A DNA stretch of 9,581 nt, from the NCBI GenBank assembly GCA_036375275.1, contig DASUSF010000362.1:1-9581 (forward strand). The letters are read 5' to 3'. The stretch comes from DASUSF01 sp036375275. GTDB taxonomy: Bacteria; Pseudomonadota; Alphaproteobacteria; Geminicoccales; Geminicoccaceae. Shown piece by piece: positions 1-7,568 of this stretch. Each line of letters opens with the position of its first letter. Position 1 is the first letter of the stretch. The notes under the pieces were generated by a model. It was not told the origin of the DNA. It did no database searches and saw only the letters and a program-made list of their open reading frames with translations. The position numbers and the translations under genes are program-made.

Positions 1-1082
1 AGGATCGCGAGCAGGAGGTTGTTGAGCAGGAGCCCGCCTTCCCGGGACACCGGCGCGAACATTCCGCTCGCCTGCATCGATGGCGCGCGCCAGGCGTACA
101 GCGCCAGGGAGCCGCCGACCGCGATCCCGAGCAGGGCGAGGATGAAGACGCCCCGCTCCGGGTCGACGGCGAAGGCGTGGACCGAGGTCAGGACCCCCGA
201 GCGGACCAGGAAGGTGCCGAGCAGCGAGAGCGAGAAGGCGAGGATGGCGAGCAGGATCGTCCAGCTCTTGAGCGCCCCCCGCTTCTCGACCACGATCGCG
301 GAGTGGAGCAGCGCGGTGCCGGCGAGCCACGGCATGAACGACGCGTTCTCGACGGGGTCCCAGAACCACCAGCCGCCCCAGCCGAGCTCGTAGTAGGCCC
401 AGTAGCTGCCGAGCGCGATCCCGAGCGAGAGCGAGGCCCAGGCGGCGAGCGTCCAGGGGCGGACCCAGCGCGCCCAGCTGGCATCCACCCGGCCCTCGAT
501 CAGGGCGGCCATGGCGAAGGCGTAGGCCATCGAGAAGCCGACGTAGCCGGCATAGAGCATCGGCGGATGGGCGGCGAGCGCCGGGTCCTGGAGGATCGGG
601 TTGAAGCCGCGCCCGTCGAGCGGAGCCGGGTCGAGGCGGAGGAACGGGTTCGAGGTCAGGAGCATGAAGGCGAGGAAGCCGAGCGCGATCAGGCCCTGCA
701 TCGCCAGCACCCGTGCCCGGAACGCGGGCGGCAGATTGCGGCCGAGCAGCGCCACCGCGCAGCCGTAGAGGGCGAGGATCCAGACCCAGAGGACCAGCGA
801 GCCCTCGTGGTTCCCCCAGGACGCGGAGATCTTGTAGATCAGCGGCTTGGCGCTGTGCGAGTTGGCCGCGACGTTGGCGACCGAGAAGTCGGACGCGACG
901 AAGGCCTGGATCAGGGCGAGGAAGGCGAGGGTCAGGAACAGGAACTGGCCGACCGCGGTCGCGCGCGGCAGCGCCATGAGCGCCATGTCGTGACGCGCCG
1001 CGCCGACCAGCGGCAGCGTGCCCTGCACCAGGGCGAGCGCGAACGCCATGACCAGCGCGTAGTGCCCCACTTCCGCCCACAT
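1..1082 (-). CDS. ccmF: Cytochrome c heme lyase subunit CcmF (N-terminal 360 residues, cut by window edge)
   Basis: CcmF is the integral membrane protein that takes heme from holo-CcmE and, with CcmH/CcmI partners, joins it to the CXXCH cysteines of apocytochromes c in the periplasm. The translation on the minus strand is open from the ATG at 1082-1080 to the window edge and is rich in hydrophobic segments. It shows the family landmarks: SWGNHEGSLVLWVW, AAHPPMLYAGYVGFS, and the tryptophan-rich WWD motif WGGWWFWDPVENASFMPWL at about residues 235-253. Conserved histidines fall at residues 172, 260 and 302, within one position of E. coli CcmF His173, His261 and His303, which supports the chosen start. 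Family members are about 650 residues, so roughly the last 45% lies beyond position 1. The start codon overlaps the ccmE stop by one base (TGATG), so the two are probably translationally coupled. Confidence 0.96.
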   Translation of the reverse strand, partial: MWAEVGHYALVMAFALALVQGTLPLVGAARHDMALMALPRATAVGQFLFLTLAFLALIQAFVASDFSVANVAANSHSAKPLIYKISASWGNHEGSLVLWVWILALYGCAVALLGRNLPPAFRARVLAMQGLIALGFLAFMLLTSNPFLRLDPAPLDGRGFNPILQDPALAAHPPMLYAGYVGFSMAYAFAMAALIEGRVDASWARWVRPWTLAAWASLSLGIALGSYWAYYELGWGGWWFWDPVENASFMPWLAGTALLHSAIVVEKRGALKSWTILLAILAFSLSLLGTFLVRSGVLTSVHAFAVDPERGVFILALLGIAVGGSLALYAWRAPSMQASGMFAPVSREGGLLLNNLLLAI

Positions 1083-1561
1083 CAGCCGTCCCTCCCTCCG
1101 CTCGCCGCCTCGCCCGCCGCGGCGCCGCCGTCCTGCCAGTGCCCGGCCCGCTTGAGCGCCTCCGCGACCTCGGGCGGCATGTAGTTCTCGTCGTGCTTGG
1201 CCAGCACCTCGCTCGCCCGGAACACGCCGCCGTCGCCGAGAGTCCCCTGCGCGACGATCCCCTGCCCCTCGCGGAACAGATCGGGCAGGAGGCCGCGGTA
1301 GGTGATCCTGACCTCGTTCGCCTCGTCGGTCAGGCGGAAGCTCACCGAGCCGTCGGCCGAGCGCCGGACCGAGCCCGGGACCACCAGCCCGCCGAGCCGG
1401 AAGCGGCGGTCCGCCTCCACCGCACCGGTCGCGATGTCGCTCGGCGTGGCGAAGAAGGCGACGCTGTCACTGAGCGCGGTCAGGACCAGCCCGGTCGCCC
1501 CGCCGAGCAGCCCGAGCGCCACCACGACCAGCAGCAGCCGCTGCTTCTTGCGCAGACGCAT
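1082..1561 (-). CDS. ccmE: Cytochrome c maturation heme chaperone CcmE
   Basis: A 159-residue protein matching CcmE, the periplasmic heme chaperone that binds heme covalently through a histidine before handing it to CcmF. A short basic N-terminus (MRLRKKQR) precedes one membrane anchor at about residues 8-30, giving N-in topology. A beta-barrel (OB-fold) domain follows, with the typical FRLGGLVVPGSV and ITYRGLLPDLFREGQGIVAQG stretches. The heme-binding site is LAKHDENYMP, with His123 as the covalent ligand and Tyr127 as the probable axial ligand by analogy with E. coli His130 and Tyr134. The C-terminal tail is Gly/Ala rich and probably flexible. The ATG at 1561-1559 overlaps the ccmD stop in a TGATG junction. 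The gene is complete and of normal length. Confidence 0.96.
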   Translation of the reverse strand: MRLRKKQRLLLVVVALGLLGGATGLVLTALSDSVAFFATPSDIATGAVEADRRFRLGGLVVPGSVRRSADGSVSFRLTDEANEVRITYRGLLPDLFREGQGIVAQGTLGDGGVFRASEVLAKHDENYMPPEVAEALKRAGHWQDGGAAAGEAASGGRDG

Positions 1562-1806
1562 CAGGCCTCGCCCGCCGCTTCACCGGCCGGCGCCGCCGCC
1601 CGCACCGCGCGCCGGGGCCGCCGGGCCTCGGGCACCGCCGGGCGCGCCACCTCGCGCAGGCGCTGGAACTCGCGCTCCCGGCGCCGCGCCTGGGCGATGC
1701 TCTGCAGCAGCAGCCCGAGCAACGCGACGAACGCGAAGCCGAACGCCGCCCAGACGTAGGCGCCGTAGCCGCCCATATCGAAGAACTCGCTCAACCCCAC
1801 CACCAC
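1561..1806 (-). CDS. ccmD: Heme exporter protein CcmD (small membrane protein)
   Basis: A small protein of the CcmD family, which in the known system helps release holo-CcmE from the CcmABC complex. It has the family signature SEFFDMGGYGAYVWAAFG followed by one membrane segment (about residues 14-36 of the longest form) and a basic Arg-rich cytoplasmic tail. The start is uncertain. The longest form begins at GTG (1806-1804), one of three GTG codons in a row, and gives 81 residues. Homologues normally begin just before 'SEF', which corresponds to the in-frame TTG at 1794-1792 (77 residues). An ATG exists only inside the signature at residue 11, which would cut it. The C-terminal tail is longer than in most CcmD proteins. 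It is the first gene of the minus-strand operon, with no ccmC upstream. Confidence 0.85.
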   Translation of the reverse strand: MVVGLSEFFDMGGYGAYVWAAFGFAFVALLGLLLQSIAQARRREREFQRLREVARPAVPEARRPRRAVRAAAPAGEAAGEA

Positions 1807-1873
1807 CTGCCGCTGCGTTCACCGCCCCGTGCCGCGGCCGACGCCATCTTATCCTGCGCTCGCTTAAGGGATT

Positions 1874-1920
1874 GTAGCGGAAAAGCTCCGCTTATCGAGA
1901 GCCCGCGGAACTTCCGCTAC
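1874..1920. repeat. 9-bp inverted repeat with an internal hairpin
   Basis: GTAGCGGAA at 1874-1882 is the exact inverse complement of TTCCGCTAC at 1912-1920, with 29 bases between. The left arm can alternatively pair locally: AGCGGA (1876-1881) with TCCGCT (1887-1892) around a 5-base loop AAAGC. The two pairings are mutually exclusive. This could be an operator dyad or a structured 5' region. No T-run follows, so it is not a typical intrinsic terminator. Confidence 0.6.
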
Positions 1921-1939
1921 GATCGGCCGCTACGATCGG
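1914..1939. repeat. Perfect tandem 13-bp repeat (2 copies)
   Basis: CCGCTACGATCGG occurs at 1914-1926 and again immediately after at 1927-1939 with no mismatch. A looser relative, CCGCTTATCGAG, lies upstream at 1888-1899. Spacing is a little over one helical turn, as would suit two adjacent protein binding sites, and each copy contains a -10-like TACGAT. The repeat sits 60-85 bp upstream of the glnD start. Function is unknown. Confidence 0.7.
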
Positions 1940-1983
1940 TCGCCATCGGCGGAGCGGGTTGTGGTAGGAAGCCCGCGGACCCT

Positions 1984-1989
1984 GAGGTG
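1984..1989 (+). promoter_or_regulatory. Ribosome binding site of glnD
   Basis: GAGGTG lies 9 bases before the ATG at 1999. It overlaps the in-frame GTG at 1987-1989 that would be the alternative start, and no comparable site precedes that GTG. This favours the ATG. Confidence 0.55.
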
Positions 1990-1998
1990 CCCAGGTCG

Positions 1999-4779
1999 AT
2001 GAGCAGCGCGCTTCGCCTCGACGGCCCGTTCCAGCGCCCGGATCACCCGGACGATCCGCCGCGCCCGCTCGGCAAGATCATGGCGGCGGCGCGACCGGAC
2101 GCTCAGTCCGCGCTGCTGCACGACCTCAGGTCCTGGCTGAGCGAGGAGCGGAGCCGGCTCCGGGGCGCGTTCGAGGCCGGGCTGGACCCGGAGCAGGCGA
2201 TCTACGGCTATGCCCGGACCATCGATGCGCTGATCGGAGCCCTGCTCGATTTCGCCCGCGGGCGGCTCTACCCGCTCGCCAACCCGACCCGGGGCGAGCG
2301 TCTCGCGGTCGTCGCGGTCGGCGGCTACGGCCGCGGCGAGCTGGCGCCGTTCTCCGACATCGACCTGCTCTTCCTGCACCCCTACAAGCGGACCCCGCAC
2401 GGCGAGCAGATGATCGAGTTCCTGCTGTACAAGCTGTGGGACCTCGGACTCAAGGTCGGCCAGGCGACGCGCTCGGTGGACGACTGCATCCGGCTCGCCC
2501 GGAGCGACGTCACGATCTGCACGAGCCTGCTCGAGGCCCGGCTGATCTGGGGCGACGAGCCCCTGTTCGACGGCTTCGAGACGCGCTTCGCCCGGGAGGT
2601 CCTCCACGGCAGCAGCATCGCCTTCGTCGAGGCCAAGCTCGCCGAGCGCGATGCGCGCCACCAGCGGACCGGCGACAGCCGCTATCTGCTCGAGCCCAAC
2701 GTCAAGGAGGGCAAGGGCGGGCTTCGGGACCTGCACACGCTGTTCTGGCTCGGCCGCTTCCTCTACCGGATCGACCAGCCGGCGGACCTGATCGGGCACG
2801 GCGTGCTGACCCGGGCGACGCTCCGCAAGTTCCTGGTCGCGCGCAAGTTCCTGTGGGCGGTGCGCTGCCATCTGCACTATCTGACCGGGCGCGCCGAGGA
2901 GCGCCTGACCTTCGACCTCCAGCCCGAGGTCGCGCGGCGCATGGGCTATCGCGACCGCAAGACCTCGCGCGCGGTCGAGCGCTTCATGAAGCGCTACTAT
3001 CTGATCGCCAAGGAGGTCGGCTCGCTCACCCGGATCTTCTGCGCCTCGATCGAGGAACGGCACAAGCGGCCACGCCTGACCCTCGCCCGCCTCGGGCTCG
3101 GCCGGCGCCGGGTCGACGGCATGCTGATCCAGGGCGGGCGGATCGGGCCCGAGGACGCCAAGCTGTTCGAGCGCGAGCCGATGGCGATGCTCCGGCTGTT
3201 CCACCTCGCCCAGGAGCGCGATCTCGACATCCATCCCGAGGCGCTCCGCCTGATCACCCTCAATCTCAAGCGGGTCGATCAGCACCTGCGCGACGATCCC
3301 GCCGCCAACGCCTGCTTCCTCGCCCTGCTGACCTCCCGCAAGGCGCCGGACCGGACGCTGCGGAGGATGAACGAGGCCGGCCTGCTCGGCCGCTTCCTGC
3401 CGGAGTTCGGCCGGATCGTCGCCCAGATGGAGCACAGCCTCTACCACGTCTACACGGTCGACGAGCACACCATTCAGGCGATCGGCGTGATCCACGAGAT
3501 CGAGCAGGGCGCGCTCCGGGACGAGCTTCCGCTGGCGACCAAGCTGATGCCGAAGATCCTGTCCCGGACCGAGCTCCTGGTCGCCCTCCTGTTCCACGAC
3601 CTGGGCAAGGGCCGGGGCGGCGACCACAGCGAGATCGGCGCCGATCTGGTGGCGCAGGCCGGGCCGCGGCTCGGCCTGTCGCCAGAGCAGACGGAGACCG
3701 TGGTCTGGCTGGTCCGCCACCACCTGCTGATGAGCCGGGTCGCGTTCAAGCGCGACATCGAGGACCCGAAGACCGTCGCCGATCTGGTCGAGCGGGTGCA
3801 GTCGCCGGAGCGCCTCCGCCTGCTCCTGATCATGACCGCGGCCGACATCCGCGCCGTCGGCCCGGGCGTCTGGAACGGCTGGAAGGGGCAGCTGCTGCGC
3901 GACCTCTACCACGAGGCCGAGGCGGCCATGGCCGGCGGCGACTGGACCGCACGCGCGGTCCAGCGGGTCGAAGCCAAGCAGCAGGTGCTGACCCGCGAGC
4001 TGCCCGGCTGGGCGCCGGCCGCGATCCGGGCCTACCTCGACCGCCACGACCCGCGCTACTGGCTGTCCTTCGACACCGCCGCGCAAAGGTGGCACGCGGA
4101 TCTGGTGCGCGCCGCGGAGCGGGAGGGCAGGCCGCTCACCATCGAGTTCCGGGTCGACCGGTTCCGGGCGCGGACCGAGATGGTGCTGTTCGCCCCCGAC
4201 CATTCCGGGCTGTTCATGAAGGTGGTCGGCGCGCTCGCGCTCAGCGGCGTCTCGATCGTCGACGCCCGGATCTTCACCACCACCGACGGCATGGCCCTCG
4301 ACAGCTTCGGCATCCAGAACGCCGACGACCTCTCCGCGGTCGCCGACGACGGCCGCCTGGGGCGGATCCGCGCCAACGTCGAGCGGGCGCTGATGGGCGA
4401 GATCGCCCTCGACCGCGCTCTCGCCGGGCGCCGCTCGCAGCCGCAGCGGGCGCTCGCGATCGAGGTCGAGCGCCGGGTCCTGGTCGACAACAACGCGAGC
4501 CGGACCCACACCGTGATCGAGGTCAACGGCCGCGACCGTCCCGGGCTCCTGTTCCGCCTCGCCCGCGCGCTCAAGGATCTCGGCATGGTCATCTCGAGCG
4601 CCCACATCAGCACCTACGGCGAGCGGGTGGTCGACGTCTTCTACGTCAAGGACGTGTTCGGCCTGAAGGTCACCCAGCCGACCAAGATCCGGCGCATCCA
4701 GCGCGAGCTCGACCGGGCGCTGCGGGAGGACGTGGAGGCTGCGCCGGCGGGCGCGGGCCGGACTGCGGCGCCCGCCTGA
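1999..4779 (+). CDS. glnD: Bifunctional PII uridylyltransferase / uridylyl-removing enzyme GlnD
   Basis: GlnD reads the glutamine level and adds UMP to, or removes it from, PII proteins (GlnB/GlnK), so controlling glutamine synthetase and nitrogen regulation in the cytoplasm. All four expected domains are visible, numbered from the ATG at 1999 (926 residues; E. coli GlnD has about 890). The nucleotidyltransferase domain has VGGYGRGELAPFSDIDLLF at about 107-125, with Asp120 and Asp122 as probable metal ligands; the GlnD/GlnE-like region NVKEGKGGLRDLHTLFW lies near 234-250. The HD uridylyl-removing domain has His490, HD at 533-534 and HH at 574-575. Two C-terminal ACT domains, which sense glutamine, begin near 727 (FAPDHSGLF) and 838 (VNGRDRPGLLF). 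All key residues are present, so both activities are expected. The in-frame GTG at 1987 is a less likely start. glnD is followed closely by murJ, a common alphaproteobacterial arrangement. Confidence 0.97.
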   Translation: MSSALRLDGPFQRPDHPDDPPRPLGKIMAAARPDAQSALLHDLRSWLSEERSRLRGAFEAGLDPEQAIYGYARTIDALIGALLDFARGRLYPLANPTRGERLAVVAVGGYGRGELAPFSDIDLLFLHPYKRTPHGEQMIEFLLYKLWDLGLKVGQATRSVDDCIRLARSDVTICTSLLEARLIWGDEPLFDGFETRFAREVLHGSSIAFVEAKLAERDARHQRTGDSRYLLEPNVKEGKGGLRDLHTLFWLGRFLYRIDQPADLIGHGVLTRATLRKFLVARKFLWAVRCHLHYLTGRAEERLTFDLQPEVARRMGYRDRKTSRAVERFMKRYYLIAKEVGSLTRIFCASIEERHKRPRLTLARLGLGRRRVDGMLIQGGRIGPEDAKLFEREPMAMLRLFHLAQERDLDIHPEALRLITLNLKRVDQHLRDDPAANACFLALLTSRKAPDRTLRRMNEAGLLGRFLPEFGRIVAQMEHSLYHVYTVDEHTIQAIGVIHEIEQGALRDELPLATKLMPKILSRTELLVALLFHDLGKGRGGDHSEIGADLVAQAGPRLGLSPEQTETVVWLVRHHLLMSRVAFKRDIEDPKTVADLVERVQSPERLRLLLIMTAADIRAVGPGVWNGWKGQLLRDLYHEAEAAMAGGDWTARAVQRVEAKQQVLTRELPGWAPAAIRAYLDRHDPRYWLSFDTAAQRWHADLVRAAEREGRPLTIEFRVDRFRARTEMVLFAPDHSGLFMKVVGALALSGVSIVDARIFTTTDGMALDSFGIQNADDLSAVADDGRLGRIRANVERALMGEIALDRALAGRRSQPQRALAIEVERRVLVDNNASRTHTVIEVNGRDRPGLLFRLARALKDLGMVISSAHISTYGERVVDVFYVKDVFGLKVTQPTKIRRIQRELDRALREDVEAAPAGAGRTAAPA

Positions 4780-4801
4780 CGCATGGCCGCCTGACGAATG
4801 G
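4772..4801. repeat. 15-bp tandem duplication at the glnD stop / murJ start junction
   Basis: CCGCCTGACGCATGG (4772-4786) is followed directly by CCGCCTGACGAATGG (4787-4801), matching at 14 of 15 bases. The first copy contains the glnD stop TGA; the second contains the first murJ ATG. As a by-product a tiny open frame ATG-GCC-GCC-TGA (4783-4794) lies between the genes, in frame with the 4798 ATG of murJ but closed by TGA. Confidence 0.8.
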
Positions 4802-6360
4802 TTGAAGGAGCGAGCCGCGCCCAGCCGATGGGCCTCGTCCGCTCGGTCGCGACGGTCGGCTCGATGACCCTGATTTCCCGCGTCCTGGGCTTCGTCCGCG
4901 ACGTGATGATCGCCGCGATCCTGGGCGCGGGGCCGGTCGCCGACGCTTTCTTCGTCGCCTTCAAGCTGCCGAACCTGCTCCGCCGGCTGTTCGCCGAAGG
5001 CGCGTTCAACGCCGGCTTCGTGCCGATGTTCGCGCGCACCCTCGAAGGCGAGGGCCGCAACCGCGCGGCGGAGTTCGCCGAGCAGGCGCAGGCGGTGCTG
5101 CTGGCACTCCTGGTCCCGATCGTGGTGCTCGCGATCCCGTTCATGCCGTGGCTGATCCTGGTGCTGGCCCCGGGCTTCGACGCCGACGGCGAGCGCTATC
5201 CGCTGGCGGTCGAGCTGGCCCGGATCACCTTCGTCTACATCCTGTTCATCTCGCTGACCGCGCTGACCGGCGGGGTCCTGAACTCGCTCGGCAGGTTTGC
5301 CGCCGCCGCCGCGGCGCCGGTCATCCTGAACCTCGCGATGATCGGCGGCCTCGCGCTCAGCGTGCTCTGGCTCGACCTGCCGGCGCACGCGCTCGCCTGG
5401 TCGGTCGCGCTCGCGGGCGTCCTGCAATGGCTCTGGCTCCGCCACCAGGTCGGGCGCGAGGGCTTCAGGATGAGGATCCGCCGGCCGCGCCTGACGCCCG
5501 AGGTCAGGCGCCTGTTCCTCCTCATCCTGCCCGGGGTGTTCGGCGCCGGGGTGGCGCAGGTCGGCTCGCTCGCCGACACGTTCTTCGCCTCGCTCCTGCC
5601 GGCCGGCGCGATCTCGTTCCTGTACTACGCCGACCGGCTGGCGCAGCTGCCGCTCGGCGTGATCGGGGTGGCGGTCGGCACCGCCCTCCTGCCGCTGCTC
5701 GCCCGCCAGCTGCGGGCCGGCGAGGTGGATGCGGCGCTGGCCAGCCAGAACCGGGCGATCGAGCTCGCGCTCCTGCTGACGCTCCCCGCCGCGTTCGCCC
5801 TCATCGTGCTCGGCGAGCCGATCGTCCACGTGCTGTTCGAGCGTGGCGCGTTCGGCGCGCACGACACGGCCGAGACCGCGCGGACGCTGGCCGCCTATGC
5901 CCTCGGCCTGCCGGCCTACGTCCTGGTCAAGGTGCTCGCGCCCGGCTTCTTCGCGCGGGAGGACACGGTGACGCCGGTCAAGATCGCGCTCGCCGCGCTG
6001 ATCGTGAACGTGGTCCTGATGCTGGTCCTGATCTGGCCTCTGGCCCAGGTCGGGATCGCCCTCGCGACCGCGCTGTCGTCCTGGCTCAACGCCCTTCTCC
6101 TGGCCTGGCTGCTGCACCGGGACGGCCTGCTCCGCCCGGACGCGCGGCTCCGGCGGCGGACTGTCCGGATCGGGCTCGCGACGCTGGTCATGATCGCCGT
6201 CCTGCTCGGCGGGCTCGCCCTGCTCGCGCCGCTCCCCGCCGCGCTCGCGCTGGCGCTCCTGGTGGCCCTCGGCGCCGGCGCCTTCTTCCTCGCCGCCCAG
6301 CTGCTCGACGCCTTCCGGATCGGCGAGGTCCGGACCGCGCTCGGCCGCCGGACCGGTTGA
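4798..6360 (+). CDS. murJ: Lipid II flippase MurJ (MviN)
   Basis: MurJ moves lipid II from the inner to the outer face of the cytoplasmic membrane for peptidoglycan synthesis. The 520-residue translation is a polytopic membrane protein of the length expected for 14 helices. The N-terminal signature is clear: SRVLGFVRD, then DAFFVAFKLPNLLRRLFAEGAF. Charged residues essential in E. coli MurJ are kept with a constant offset of ten: Arg28 and Arg34 (E. coli 18 and 24), Asp49 (39), Arg62/63 (52/53) and Arg280 in YYADRLAQLPLG (270). That offset suggests the true start may be the second ATG at 4828 (MGLVRSVATVG), giving 510 residues. Neither start has a well-placed ribosome site: AAGGAG at 4805-4810 is 17 bases before 4828 and downstream of 4798. 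The gene follows glnD by 18 bases and is probably co-transcribed with it. Confidence 0.96.
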   Translation: MVEGASRAQPMGLVRSVATVGSMTLISRVLGFVRDVMIAAILGAGPVADAFFVAFKLPNLLRRLFAEGAFNAGFVPMFARTLEGEGRNRAAEFAEQAQAVLLALLVPIVVLAIPFMPWLILVLAPGFDADGERYPLAVELARITFVYILFISLTALTGGVLNSLGRFAAAAAAPVILNLAMIGGLALSVLWLDLPAHALAWSVALAGVLQWLWLRHQVGREGFRMRIRRPRLTPEVRRLFLLILPGVFGAGVAQVGSLADTFFASLLPAGAISFLYYADRLAQLPLGVIGVAVGTALLPLLARQLRAGEVDAALASQNRAIELALLLTLPAAFALIVLGEPIVHVLFERGAFGAHDTAETARTLAAYALGLPAYVLVKVLAPGFFAREDTVTPVKIALAALIVNVVLMLVLIWPLAQVGIALATALSSWLNALLLAWLLHRDGLLRPDARLRRRTVRIGLATLVMIAVLLGGLALLAPLPAALALALLVALGAGAFFLAAQLLDAFRIGEVRTALGRRTG

Positions 6361-6369
6361 GCGCCGCGC

Positions 6370-6398
6370 TTGACGCCGACGCCCGGCCTCCGTACCAG
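6370..6398 (+). promoter_or_regulatory. Possible trpS promoter
   Basis: In the 86-bp gap between murJ and trpS, TTGACG (6370-6375) is followed 17 bases later by TACCAG (6393-6398). The -35 is good and the -10 weak. It would start transcription about 40 bases before the trpS ATG. Read-through from murJ is equally possible. Confidence 0.25.
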
Positions 6399-6446
6399 CC
6401 TTGCGGCAGCATCCGGAGCATCCTTGAGACGGGCGAAAGGCGGGGC

Positions 6447-7442
6447 ATGAAGGGGCGGATCTTCTCGGGCGTGCAGCCGACCGGCAACCTGCACCTCGGC
6501 AACTATCTCGGCGCGATCCGGAACTGGGTCCGGCTCCAGGAAGACTACGAGTCGATCTTCTGCATCGTCGACCTGCACGCGATCACGCTGCCGCAGGACC
6601 CGGCGGAGCTGCGCCGGGCGACCCGGGAGGTGACGGCGGCGTACATCGCCGCCGGGATCGACCCGGAGCGCTGCACGATCTTCGTCCAGAGCCACGTCTC
6701 GGTGCATGCCGAGCTGGCGTGGGTGCTCAACTGCTTCACCCCGCTCGGCTGGCTCAACCGGATGACCCAGTTCAAGGACAAGGCGGGCAGGCACCGCGAC
6801 CAGGCGGCCGCGGGCCTGTACGTCTACCCGGTGCTGATGGCCGCCGACATCCTCGCCTACCGGGCGACCCACGTGCCGGTCGGCGAGGACCAGAAGCAGC
6901 ATCTCGAGCTCTGCCGGGACATCGCCGGCGCCTTCAACCGGCGCTATGGGATCGAGTTCTTCCCGCTGCCGGAGCCGGTGATCCAGGGCGAGGCGACCCG
7001 GGTGATGAGCCTCAGGGATGGCCGGGCGAAGATGAGCAAGTCGGACCCGAGCGACAACTCGAGGATCAACCTCACCGACGACGCCGACCTGATCGCGCGC
7101 AAGATCCGGCGGGCCAAGTCGGACCCCGAGATGGGGCTCCGCTACGATCCCGAGGCTCGCCCGGAGGCGGCCAATCTGCTGACCATCTACGCGTCGCTCG
7201 CCGATCTGCCGCGAGCGGCGGTGGAGGCGCGCTTCGAGGAGAGCTCGTTCGCCGACTTCAAGAGCGAGCTCGCCGACCTCGCGGTCGAGAAGCTCGCGCC
7301 GATCGCGGACGAGATGCGCCGGCTGTCGGCGGCCCCGGATCACATCGACCAGATCCTGAGGCGCGGCGCGGACAGGGCGGCGGGCATCGCCTCCGAAACG
7401 CTGGCGCGGGTCCACGATGTGGTCGGCTTCCTCCCCCGTTGA
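6447..7442 (+). CDS. trpS: Tryptophanyl-tRNA synthetase
   Basis: This class I aminoacyl-tRNA synthetase charges tRNA-Trp with tryptophan in the cytoplasm. The ATG at 6447 is preceded by AAAGG at 6436-6440, giving a 331-residue protein, normal for bacterial TrpRS. The N-terminus GVQPTGNLHLGNYLGA contains the HIGH-type ATP-binding motif (HLGN at 16-19). The second signature, AKMSKSDPSDNSRI, places KMSKS at 195-199. Between them are the family segments VDLHAIT, YPVLMAADILAY and VPVGEDQKQHLEL. Nothing is missing. It lies 86 bp after murJ on the same strand; the first half of the enzyme carries the catalytic Rossmann fold and the helical C-terminal part would bind the anticodon. No leader peptide or T-box-like structure is apparent upstream. 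Confidence 0.98.
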   Translation: MKGRIFSGVQPTGNLHLGNYLGAIRNWVRLQEDYESIFCIVDLHAITLPQDPAELRRATREVTAAYIAAGIDPERCTIFVQSHVSVHAELAWVLNCFTPLGWLNRMTQFKDKAGRHRDQAAAGLYVYPVLMAADILAYRATHVPVGEDQKQHLELCRDIAGAFNRRYGIEFFPLPEPVIQGEATRVMSLRDGRAKMSKSDPSDNSRINLTDDADLIARKIRRAKSDPEMGLRYDPEARPEAANLLTIYASLADLPRAAVEARFEESSFADFKSELADLAVEKLAPIADEMRRLSAAPDHIDQILRRGADRAAGIASETLARVHDVVGFLPR

Positions 7443-7444
7443 GC

Positions 7445-7465
7445 CCCGACCCAGGGCGCGTCGGG
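7445..7465 (+). terminator. Weak hairpin after trpS, possible terminator
   Basis: CCCGAC (7445-7450) can pair with GTCGGG (7460-7465) around a 9-base loop just after the trpS stop. No T-run follows, so it does not qualify as a standard intrinsic terminator and could be chance in GC-rich DNA. The rest of the gap up to 7552 shows no gene and no clear promoter. Confidence 0.2.
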
Positions 7466-7552
7466 AGGCGGAAGCCACCCGGGGACGTCGCGCGCCCGTT
7501 GTCGTCGGGGCGGATTCGGCGCACCATCAGGGCGCCTGACCAGCCGGTCTAC

Positions 7553-7558
7553 AAGGAG
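7553..7558 (+). promoter_or_regulatory. Ribosome binding site of the heme c sensor gene
   Basis: AAGGAG, ten bases before the ATG at 7569, is a full Shine-Dalgarno core and fixes the start of the sensor gene. Confidence 0.7.
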
Positions 7559-7568
7559 CAGCGGGCGA

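Larger units (their letters stand above)
1807..1998. promoter_or_regulatory. Divergent ccmD / glnD intergenic region
   Basis: About 190 bp between the ccm operon (minus strand) and glnD (plus strand), which must hold the 5' control signals for both unless transcription enters from farther away. It is less GC-rich around 1850-1925 than the flanking genes. A minus-strand -10-like TAAGAT lies at 1851-1846, and plus-strand TACGAT boxes lie at 1918-1923 and 1931-1936 inside the tandem repeat. I do not see a convincing -35 for any of them. Other repeated words: AGCCCGCGGA occurs twice (1900-1909 and 1970-1979). Promoter placement is inference only. Confidence 0.45.

Noticed and set aside
177..1759. 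Plus-strand open frames opposite ccmF, ccmE and ccmD
   Set aside because: They are antisense to well-supported ccm genes and their translations are low-complexity Arg/Glu/Gly/Pro-rich sequence.
1580..1822. An 80-codon minus-strand frame overlapping ccmD
   Set aside because: It is a shifted frame of ccmD, Arg/Ala/Gly-rich, without the CcmD signature or a membrane segment.
2436..4805. A second long plus-strand frame inside glnD
   Set aside because: It is a shifted frame of glnD with Arg/Pro/Ala-rich low-complexity translation and no motif; the glnD frame holds all four expected domains.
1930..6117. A 1395-codon open frame on the minus strand across glnD and murJ
   Set aside because: It lies opposite two genes with unmistakable family motifs. 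Its translation is dominated by Arg, Gly, Gln, Glu, Asp and His with no domain-like pattern, as expected from the reverse complement of GC-biased codons that rarely form stops.
5148..6446. Upstream extension of the trpS frame into murJ (764-codon open frame)
   Set aside because: The extension is an out-of-frame Arg/Ala/Pro-rich shadow of murJ. The ATG at 6447 has a ribosome site and begins the family-typical N-terminus.
7443..7568. Possible small RNA or small gene between trpS and the sensor gene
   Set aside because: Only a weak hairpin is visible, with no promoter, no T-run and no plausible short coding frame with a ribosome site.
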